Of a stretch of 64,000 nucleotides of DNA, positions 26,015 to 32,614 are shown piece after piece. The DNA is from Telmatobacter sp. DSM 110680 (GTDB taxonomy: Bacteria; Acidobacteriota; Terriglobia; Terriglobales; Acidobacteriaceae): assembly GCF_039994875.1 (NCBI RefSeq), contig NZ_CP121196.1, positions 1,302,001-1,366,000 on the forward strand. Reading direction: 5' to 3'. The position numbers were made by a program, and so were the translations under genes. Within the stretch, counting starts at the first letter, position 1; every line of letters begins with the position of its first letter. Under the pieces are notes generated by a model. It was given only the letters and a program-made list of their open reading frames with translations. It searched no databases and was not told where the DNA came from.

Positions 26015-27111
26015 GCCCCCGCGCCTCCTGCCAGGGGCGTGTGTTCACCCCAGCCGCTTTCCACCAGCCAGCGGACGACCCGTGGGTAAAACTCCAGGAC
26101 GCTGGGCTTAAGAAGCCCCTTCGCTTGCAACGAGCGAGCACATTCGACATCGCTGAATGTTTTTGAATACACAAGCTGTGGAACGAAGTGTTTGATGATC
26201 GCAACGCTGCTTCGCAGGATACTATCGCCGACTTCTTCCACCGATCGAGCAAACAGTTCAAAGGTCGGCAGGTCAACAATGGCAGGCATCTCAATAGCGC
26301 GTTTTCTCCACGAGGGCCGAGAACGCAGAAACGCCTCGCGAGTCAATTCGAGGAGGCGAGCGAGTGTAAGAGCATTTTCGCCGCCACAGATGTGGAAGGT
26401 TCGGCCCGCCAGAAAGTCCTCCACTGCAAAATGCTCGACAGCCGCAGCTGCATAGTCCACCGCAATCAGGTCCACTAAACTGTCCGGTTTCCCTGGAATC
26501 ATAGGCGCTAGCGAATTGTAGTATAGCCTTAGGGCATGGTGGATCGCCGCCATCCGCCTGACTTCGCCGGTTGTCGAACCGAGAACCGTGCTCATCCGGA
26601 GAACCGAGATAGGCAACGCGCTCATACTTTCGCGCAAGAGGAGTTCCGCCTCGTACTTGGACCGCTCGTACGAATTTACAAATCCCGAGGTATGATCCAG
26701 GTCTTCTTCGCAGATTGTTCCCGTGCGCTTGCCAGCAACATGGACCGTACTTAAGGCCGCGATTGCCTTGAGCCTTGGGCAATGCGACGCAAACGTAAGC
26801 AGGTTATTCGTTCCTTCGAGGTTAACGATACGCGCTTCATCGAGCGAGACCGAAAACCGCGTGTTGGCAGCCGCATGTACGATCACGTTGGTACGATCTA
26901 GAATTTCCCGACTGGATACTGGTGTTATCCCCAAATCCGGACCCGCGGTGACATCGCCGCGTACTGGCGTCACCTTGCAGGACAAGCCCGTATACTCGCT
27001 CGCGTGAGTGAGTGCGAAGATCGCCCGAACGTCATTCCGACGGGCTAGCAGCGGAACGAGCGCTTGCCCAATCATGCCCGTTGCGCCCGTGACTAGGATC
27101 GTGTGTTCCAT
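26011..27111 (-). CDS. Extended SDR, thioester-reductase/epimerase-like
   Basis: The protein has 366 residues from the ATG at 27111, which shares one base with the upstream stop. The NAD(P)-binding motif TGATGMIGQAL is at the N-terminus and the active-site pair is in SYERSKYEAEL (Tyr-x-x-x-Lys). Middle strands read VIVHAAANTRFSVSLDEARI and NLEGTNNLL. This resembles the NAD_binding_4 (male-sterility/thioester reductase) and atypical epimerase groups. The C-terminal 100 residues are a substrate-binding cap. It may reduce a carrier-bound thioester to an aldehyde or alcohol, or reduce a beta-keto product made by the upstream synthase. Confidence 0.85.
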   Translation of the reverse strand: MEHTILVTGATGMIGQALVPLLARRNDVRAIFALTHASEYTGLSCKVTPVRGDVTAGPDLGITPVSSREILDRTNVIVHAAANTRFSVSLDEARIVNLEGTNNLLTFASHCPRLKAIAALSTVHVAGKRTGTICEEDLDHTSGFVNSYERSKYEAELLLRESMSALPISVLRMSTVLGSTTGEVRRMAAIHHALRLYYNSLAPMIPGKPDSLVDLIAVDYAAAAVEHFAVEDFLAGRTFHICGGENALTLARLLELTREAFLRSRPSWRKRAIEMPAIVDLPTFELFARSVEEVGDSILRSSVAIIKHFVPQLVYSKTFSDVECARSLQAKGLLKPSVLEFYPRVVRWLVESGWGEHTPLAGGAGA

Positions 27112-28046
27112 CAATGTTCCAAAACCATGCAGGCCCAGTTTGCCCCGAACCCGAATGTGAACAGAAGCAGCTTGTCACCGTGATGCAGTCTTCCAGTCTC
27201 AGCAGCGTCTCGCAAATTGATCCAATTGTCCGCAGCGATCACATGCGCCATTTTGGCTATATTCTCGGCGAATAACTTTTCGCGATCAATTTGGATGAGA
27301 CCGAGAAGTATCTCCCAGCTACGCAACGACACGTTGTGGGGAAGGATGCATGAAATATCTGAAGGATCCAGATCTGCATCCGCGAGAGTGTCACGAACGA
27401 TGTTCCGCGCGGTGGGAAAATAAGCTGCGGTGATCTCGTTTTTTTGCGCAATCGAGTTCCAGTAGTATCCTTTAGTGACCTGCCGATATGCGAGGATGCG
27501 GTTGCGATCGCATCCTTTCTCCAGAAGAACGGCGCAAGCCCCATCAGAAATCACGTTATAGATCATTTCCCGCTTACAGCCTGCAGGCAACACATCAGAA
27601 CTCACGCAAAGGGCCCGGCCGGCACTCTTGCTGGAAAGCAGAAAGTCCTTGGCAAGCGTTACCGAGGCCATCAAGCCCAGACACCCTACTTGGCTCACTC
27701 CGAAGGCAGTTGCGTGCGTCAGTTCCAACTCGTACTGCAATTGCGCAACGGGGTAGTTGAAAGCTGAAAGCGGATCGGGAGTCTCGACTGCATGGCAGCT
27801 CGGTGTTGCCCCGGCATAAAAGAGCGCACCTATGCTGGCCCGATCTACGCCTGTGGTGCACAGCAGCTTGTTGGTGGCAGCGGTCGCGAGAGCGTACGAC
27901 GATTCGCGGCTCAGTCGCGCGCAGCTGAAGCCAAATTCAGACAACCTGGCTGCGGGGCTGTCGAGCAAGCCTCGCGCCTCCAGTTCGTCTACAGATACCG
28001 TGTCCGAACCCAAAACATACTCGATCGCCGAAATGCCAACTTGCAT
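27111..28046 (-). CDS. Beta-ketoacyl-ACP synthase III-like enzyme
   Basis: The protein has 311 residues from the ATG at 28046, just after an alternative TTG. It is a thiolase-fold condensing enzyme with the KAS III triad: Cys123 in SQVGCLGLMAS, His238 in LPHNVSLRSWE and Asn275 in IAADNWINL. It lacks the longer AAC-x-GF consensus of FabH around Cys, so its acyl donor is likely unusual. It is the first gene of the eleven-gene operon and is likely to condense an acyl or aminoacyl thioester with a carrier-bound partner. It could also act as an acyltransferase. Confidence 0.88.
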   Translation of the reverse strand: MQVGISAIEYVLGSDTVSVDELEARGLLDSPAARLSEFGFSCARLSRESSYALATAATNKLLCTTGVDRASIGALFYAGATPSCHAVETPDPLSAFNYPVAQLQYELELTHATAFGVSQVGCLGLMASVTLAKDFLLSSKSAGRALCVSSDVLPAGCKREMIYNVISDGACAVLLEKGCDRNRILAYRQVTKGYYWNSIAQKNEITAAYFPTARNIVRDTLADADLDPSDISCILPHNVSLRSWEILLGLIQIDREKLFAENIAKMAHVIAADNWINLRDAAETGRLHHGDKLLLFTFGFGANWACMVLEH

Positions 28047-28146
28047 CAAATTAGTCCCCTGCTCTGAATTCGAACCCTCACAAACAACGCCCCTCCTAAC
28101 CTTGATCGAATATAGTGCATTGAATAGGAACTGCTGGAAACCCTTG

Positions 28147-28166
28147 TGACACTTCTCGAAGTGTCA
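28147..28166. promoter_or_regulatory. 20-bp perfect palindrome upstream of the biosynthetic operon
   Basis: TGACACTTC and GAAGTGTCA are separated by two bases (TC). It lies about 100 bases upstream of the first operon gene. Another TTGACACT half occurs near 28217. It fits a homodimeric repressor or activator site, but no regulator gene was found beside it. A role as a terminator hairpin is less likely because no T-tract follows on either strand. The rest of 28047-28371 shows no gene. Confidence 0.5.
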
Positions 28167-28371
28167 TGCTTCTTAAGGCGAAAGCAGGCGGTCCTGAACT
28201 TGAACTGCGCTGTATTTGACACTCAGCTCGTCACAGATTTTGGTGCCAATCGTTGCCAGATAATTCTTGCCATGCATTTGAAAGCCGTGCCCAACAAAGA
28301 ACACAAGACCGACGCTGAGGGCAATCTCATCGAAGGCGCTTAGAAGGACCTCCGATTACGCCGCGATGGAG

Positions 28372-28734
28372 TCAGACGGCGGGGAGCCCGAAGCTGGTTT
28401 TGGGATCTCCGCCGTGTGAGGAGATGGAGATGGCGGAACCGTCGACTCCACGGCACTCTGACAGCAGGTTCTGATCATGGCGACTCTCAGTTCCTCGGCA
28501 ATATTCACAAAGGGCCAGCAGCAACCTACCGACGATTTGATTTGGCTGGACCTTCCAGAAGTGACGGAGCCGCTTGGCCTTAGAGGTACCGCCCGCATCC
28601 ATCCCGACAGCCTATCCCAACGCTATCGAGGACGAATTCCTGGAAGGTTCTAACTGAAAGGTCAGAACATAGCCGCTGCCCAGACCAAGCAATTGCTCCA
28701 GCTGCGGTTTGTCCACATAAGTGAGGTTCGCCAT
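28372..28734 (-). pseudogene. Decayed gene of a defence-type protein N-terminal domain
   Basis: From the ATG at 28734 the frame gives NLTYVDKPQLEQLLGLGSGY and VLTF. It then breaks; FQEFVLDSVGI continues in a second frame and SKAKRLRHFWKVQPNQIVGR, LLLALCEYC in a third, ending at 28372. This order (LGxGSGYVL, TFxEFVLD, SKAxRLRxFWxxEP-x-VGxLLxALLEY) is a recurring N-terminal region of bacterial proteins of unknown function that I associate with defence-type genes. At least two frameshifts and the lost C-terminus make it a pseudogene. Confidence 0.6.
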
Positions 28735-28784
28735 TTGCTCAGCAATAATACCGCCGCTGCGCAGTCGGTGAGTATGTTGGCATT

Positions 28785-28994
28785 TCAAATCGGCACTCCA
28801 AGACCCGGGAACACCGCAGAAGCTCGCGAAAAGGTCTCTGATCCAGCCAAATGCTTGTGGATCAGATGCTCGGTGTTCGCCAAGGCAACTTCCTCATTGG
28901 GAATGGTTTCCGCGACGAATGCGGAATAGGTAATGGAAAACGCCCAAGGGGGCCGCTGGCCGACTTCAGAGGAGTGATCCAGCTGTGAGCGCAA
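28785..28994 (-). pseudogene. Unidentified coding remnant
   Basis: This stretch reads YSAFVAETIPNEEVALANTE and HLIHKHLAGSETFSRASAVF in one frame. It looks like real protein but is short, without a clear start or ribosome binding site, and lies between two other remnants on the same strand. No family was recognised. Confidence 0.35.
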
Positions 28995-29025
28995 ATCATT
29001 AGATTTCCGCTCACTCCATTGCAGG

Positions 29026-29177
29026 CTATTTCCGGTTGTCCATCAGAACAAACGGAGCCCAGAAAAATGGGTGCACAAATGTAGTGGGAGCCCAAGATTC
29101 GCTAGATCTGGTTTTGGCTTGATTCTGCCCAATAGTATGTCCAGCTGCGCCTGCCGAAGGGCTTCCACCTTCCCATC
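29026..29177 (-). pseudogene. C-terminal remnant of a CHAT-domain (caspase-like) protein
   Basis: One frame gives DGKVEALRQAQLDILLGRIK and a neighbouring frame gives FVHPFFWAPFVLMDNRK with a stop at 29026. EALRxAQL followed by HPYxWAPFVL is the hallmark C-terminal end of CHAT peptidase domains. One frameshift separates the two blocks, and the catalytic His and Cys parts are absent. CHAT proteins often work in defence or programmed cell death. Confidence 0.7.
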
Positions 29178-29290
29178 GGCGTGTCTGTGGTGTTGATCTC
29201 GATCAGCTCCGTGAAAATCTCACGTGCCAGAGCACGGTCTTCTGCCGAGGACGTAGGCAGCGGGCTCTGCGCAAACAGTGCCGAGCCATG
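29178..29290 (-). pseudogene. N-terminal remnant of an M20-family metallopeptidase
   Basis: The frame reads SALFAQSPLPTSSAEDRALA then REIFTELIEINTTDT. This matches the end of a signal peptide with an AQ cleavage site and the first helix of secreted M20/M25/M40 peptidases (REIFxELIEINTT). The homology stops abruptly at about 29178, where the CHAT remnant begins in another frame; the first frame ends at 29102. This indicates a deletion or recombination junction. Confidence 0.6.
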
Positions 29291-29524
29291 CCGCTGAGCC
29301 GGAGTTTCCAGTGGCGCGACCCGCTATACAAGGACAACAACACGGACGTCGCGAAATACGCCGACTATCACGACATGGACGGATTTCCGACTCCGCTGTC
29401 GATTACGCGCCTGCACAACGACGAGATGCAGCGGCAGTTGTACATCTACAAGGTGCATTACAACCAGGGTCTGCCGGCGGACTTCTGGGATATCAATGCG
29501 GTAGCGCAGAAGATCAAGAAGTAG
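29288..29524 (+). pseudogene. C-terminal remnant of a secreted/outer-membrane-type protein
   Basis: The 78-residue frame reads YKDNNTDVAKYADYHDMDGF then PTPLSITRLHNDEMQRQLYI, ending YNQGLPADFWDINAVAQKIKK. The pattern (YxDYHDxDGxxxPxxI, then VxYNxGLPxxxF) looks like the last part of lipoprotein-sorting (LolA/LolB-like) or DUF-type exported proteins common in this phylum. It begins exactly where the M20 remnant on the other strand ends, so it is probably a truncated gene rather than a small protein. Confidence 0.5.
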
Positions 29525-29601
29525 GTCTGAGTTGGTTTGCACTCGGGTAGTGCTTGTTGAGGGACGGCCGAGTGGCCGCCCCTCGATTTGATTGGGCGCG
29601 G

Positions 29602-30720
29602 CTATTGCACTTGAATTGCGGTGAATATGACTTCCTCTGCCTGGGCGGAGCTCGACGGCCCGTTGTTGGTGCAAACCACGCTAAGCGTAGTCGCCGTTGA
29701 CGAATTGACATAATAGCCCGCAAGAGGAACAGTGCCGGCCGCGAACGGTCCGATAGTTTGGAATGAGTATGGAGTTCCCGGTATGTATTGCCCAGCAACT
29801 TGGGCGTAACAACCGATTGTGGCTCCGCCGCTGGAATCCTCGTTATAGAGGACCAATTGTCCGCCCAGTACATACGTTCCAACGTTTTGCAGAACAATAG
29901 TCGTAACCGAAACGGGACTACCTTGGAGTTGGATTACAGTGACCGGATCAGCTTTAGCGAAGGATAAGACACCGCCGGTGGGTCCTTGTGGCCCGACAGG
30001 GCCTGCGGGTCCCGGGGCGCCGGGATTACCCATCAATCCTTGGGGGCCTGGATCGCCAAGCGGCCCTTGAGGGCCCACCGGGCCAGTCGGTCCAATTGCA
30101 CCGGCGGCAGCCATCAGGCTCCAGCTCTGGTTTTTGTCGGGAGTGGGACCGTTTGGATTGGGGCCGTTGGGGACGATGGCAATGTAGGACGAGCCGTTGT
30201 AGGTGACGACGTTATTGAGTGCGTAGGTTGCATAGGGGTCGAAGGCGTTCAGAAAGCTGAAGCCGATCCCGTTTGCTCCGGCTGGACCGGGCGCTCCGGG
30301 GGCACCTGTGAGGCCGCGTGGGCCGGTTGGTCCTGCGGGCCCGGCTGGGCCAGCGAGACCTTGGACGCCAGCGGATCCGGCTGGGCCAGCGGGTCCCTGC
30401 GGACCGATCGCTCCGTAGGTCATATCGAATTCGACGCTGTTGCCCGCGCTGTTGGTCAGTGTCAAATTGAATGTGCCGGGCGTCAGGCCCGACGGCAGCG
30501 CGGCAACAACCTGGGTGTTAGAGACGGAGGTCACCGTCAGTGCCGCGCCGTTAAACAGGACGGTGGGTTTCGGTTTTCCCGGCTGAAAGTTTGTTCCGGT
30601 GAGAGTGACCTGGTTGGTGACGTAGTTGATGATGCCACTCTGCACGACCGGTGCGGCCGTGGCTGAAACAGCGAGCAGTGGTGCGAACAGAAGTAGAGCT
30701 ATAACGAGAATCCTGCGCAT
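29602..30720 (-). CDS. Secreted collagen-like protein with IPT/TIG domain
   Basis: The 372-residue protein has a signal peptide ([20 protein letters not shown]). An IPT/TIG Ig-like domain follows at about 25-100 ([20 protein letters not shown]). Gly-x-y collagen-like repeats come in two blocks, about 105-150 and 208-250. Between the blocks is a short carbohydrate-binding-like insert ([20 protein letters not shown]). The C-terminal domain is beta-rich. It is probably an extracellular, trimeric stalk protein involved in adhesion or matrix. The Gly-x-y repeats are Pro-rich at the first variable position and need no hydroxylation in bacteria. Confidence 0.85.
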   Translation of the reverse strand: MRRILVIALLLFAPLLAVSATAAPVVQSGIINYVTNQVTLTGTNFQPGKPKPTVLFNGAALTVTSVSNTQVVAALPSGLTPGTFNLTLTNSAGNSVEFDMTYGAIGPQGPAGPAGSAGVQGLAGPAGPAGPTGPRGLTGAPGAPGPAGANGIGFSFLNAFDPYATYALNNVVTYNGSSYIAIVPNGPNPNGPTPDKNQSWSLMAAAGAIGPTGPVGPQGPLGDPGPQGLMGNPGAPGPAGPVGPQGPTGGVLSFAKADPVTVIQLQGSPVSVTTIVLQNVGTYVLGGQLVLYNEDSSGGATIGCYAQVAGQYIPGTPYSFQTIGPFAAGTVPLAGYYVNSSTATTLSVVCTNNGPSSSAQAEEVIFTAIQVQ

Positions 30721-31153
30721 GTAGTGGCCTCCTCGGGCGGGTTGGACAGGGTTTTGTGGAATGCGTCTCCGCGTCGAATCACGCGATGCCGGGCAGTGTG
30801 GTGGAAATGGGGAACGATGGCAAGGACGTGAATCGATTGGTTTGGTGAATTTTCTAGCCCTTGCAAGTTAAGGGGTTGCGCCGACCTCTTCAACGCTAGT
30901 GCTGTTTTCTTCACCTTCTTTACCTCGAATCATGTAAGACCGCGTGAACTTTGCACGGCAATCCGCGCGGCCGTCTCTTACCTATGCCGCGTCTTGATGC
31001 CCGAGCGTCGAAATGGCGCGCAGGCGCGCTCCTTCGAGACTGCGCAGGATACGGTAGACGATCTACCAGGCAGCATCAAAGGTACTCAAGTGGTGGCAGA
31101 ATCCGGATGCACGCGCTGCACCCCTGGCGAGCGCGTGCATCGTGTGTTTTGCT
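30721..31153. other. Gene-free stretch
   Basis: This is the region between the collagen-like gene start and the NTF2-like gene stop. It must hold the promoter of the collagen-like gene. I see no convincing gene, RNA or strong hairpin; the small frames on the plus strand lack protein-like composition. Confidence 0.4.
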
Positions 31154-31840
31154 TCACGGAATCGGAATTCCAACAGCAGCTGAGCTGACGCGAGTCAATA
31201 ACCACCGCCCGTCGATCTTTTTGGCTTCACCGTCAAGGTCTACATGGCTTTTGGCTGTCCAGTTCGGTAGGCCGGTGGCAGCATTCAACGACACGTCGAA
31301 GTAATGGCATTCGAAATAAACCGATGATTTCCATTCTCCGTCCTCGCCCTTTACAGGGAAATACTTGGTTTTGTACGCCGGGGAAAGCGACACGAAGTTA
31401 TTGCCTTTTTGTAATCCCCCGGAAACATACTTGAAGAACGTGCACAACGTGCCCTGTCGACCGGTTGCAGACGTGTCGAACGTGGGCTCAGGGCAACTTT
31501 CAGGATCATCCGGGTCGCCGTTGCCAATATAATTTCCTGCCGTTGTGGCAGTACTGACGACCGTAAGCTGGGCGTCTTTAGCCCAGATGGAAAGTGCCTC
31601 GCGGATTCGCTGAGTGATGACTGCCGGCGAATCGCCATTCACTGGATCGTGCACGCTGACCGCCGCGTGAAAGGTTGCGTGAAGCTGTTCCAGTTCAGTC
31701 ATCTGGGCCAGTTGTTCGTCGTCGTCCCGCCAGTTATCTGCACGGGAAGAACCTGACTGCGCTACAGCCGGGACCGTAAGCAAAGCCCCAGCGAGAAGCA
31801 TGCTCAGCATCGCTGTCAATTTCTTGAATGTCAACTTCAT
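31154..31840 (-). CDS. Secreted NTF2/SnoaL-like protein
   Basis: The protein has 228 residues from the ATG at 31840, chosen for its AAAGGAG and the signal peptide KLTAMLSMLLAGALLTVPAV with an AxA cleavage site. The mature part has the cone-like NTF2 pattern: helix EQLHATFHAAVSVHDPV, IREALSIWAKDAQLTVVS, then strands ending SSVYFECHYFDVS, NWTAKSHVDLDGEAKKIDGR and WLLTRVSSA. The family (SnoaL_4/DUF4440-like) includes enzymes and ligand-binding proteins. The function is unknown. It is divergent from the sigma-kinase operon. Confidence 0.75.
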   Translation of the reverse strand: MKLTFKKLTAMLSMLLAGALLTVPAVAQSGSSRADNWRDDDEQLAQMTELEQLHATFHAAVSVHDPVNGDSPAVITQRIREALSIWAKDAQLTVVSTATTAGNYIGNGDPDDPESCPEPTFDTSATGRQGTLCTFFKYVSGGLQKGNNFVSLSPAYKTKYFPVKGEDGEWKSSVYFECHYFDVSLNAATGLPNWTAKSHVDLDGEAKKIDGRWLLTRVSSAAVGIPIP

Positions 31841-32029
31841 GTCCGTCTCTCCTTTGATTTGGGACGCGGTTGTCGTTCTTACCGCGCCTGGCTGTCGCCT
31901 TACCCGATATAGCGAGAAGCGCTGCCGAAACCTGCAATGGGAGAGAAACTTATTAGGGCGCCTGATCTTGAAACTGCTGGGCGGTGTAATATTTACGCAA
32001 TCGGCCACTTCTCCGGCCCAGGGATCTGG

Positions 32030-32614
32030 ATGGATGACGCTCTTGGACACGAGATCACCCAACTGCTTCAGGCATGGCGCCGGGGCGACGAAGGTGCTCT
32101 GGACAAGCTGACTCCTCAGGTCTATCGCGAACTGCAATTGGCAGCCAGGCGTTGCATGGGAAGGGAACGCGACGGCCACACGCTACAGACGACAGCGCTG
32201 ATCAATGAGCTATATCTCCGTTTATCCGATTTAAAGCTGATCGACTGGCAGAACCGGGCGCATTTCTTCGCGCTGTGTGCTCGACAAATGCGGCGTATTC
32301 TCACTGACCAGGCCCGTGCCCGGCGATCCCACAAACGCGGCGATGGTGCAAACGCAATTTCATTGGACGATGCTCTGGCAGTCTCTCCAGAACCCTCCGC
32401 TGATTTGGTTGCTGTAGACGATGCTCTCAATCAACTGGCAAAGGTCGACGAGCGCAAGAGCCAGGTGGTGGTGTTGCGTTTTTTTGGCGGCCTTAGCGTT
32501 GAGGAAACTGCGGAAGCATTGAATGTTTCACCTGAAACCGTCGCGCGTGATTGGCGGTTGGCCAAGGCGTGGCTGATGCGGGCCCTAAGCCAAAACAAAT
32601 CCGATGAAGCCTGA
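32030..32614 (+). CDS. ECF-type sigma factor (Acidobacteria/Planctomycetes sig70-ECF group)
   Basis: The protein has 194 residues from the ATG at 32030, where homology begins (MDDALGHEITQLLQAWRRGD). The frame is open further upstream but not family-like. Region 2 is visible (LTPQVYRELQLAARRCMGRE, TALINELYLRL, HFFALCARQMRRILTDQARA) and region 4 follows (VVVLRFFGGLSVEETAEALN, VSPETVARDWRLAKAWL). It belongs to the subgroup often encoded next to Ser/Thr kinases, as here: the kinase start overlaps its stop by eleven bases. Probably phosphorylation or kinase-borne sensing controls it. Confidence 0.92.
   Translation: MDDALGHEITQLLQAWRRGDEGALDKLTPQVYRELQLAARRCMGRERDGHTLQTTALINELYLRLSDLKLIDWQNRAHFFALCARQMRRILTDQARARRSHKRGDGANAISLDDALAVSPEPSADLVAVDDALNQLAKVDERKSQVVVLRFFGGLSVEETAEALNVSPETVARDWRLAKAWLMRALSQNKSDEA

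Noticed and set aside
28146-28343. Possible 65-residue protein upstream of the biosynthetic operon
   Set aside because: It starts inside the palindrome, has no ribosome binding site and no family pattern.
30951-31304. Plus-strand frames in the gap before the NTF2-like gene
   Set aside because: Arg/Ser-rich composition, overlap with the coding end of the minus-strand gene, no ribosome binding site.
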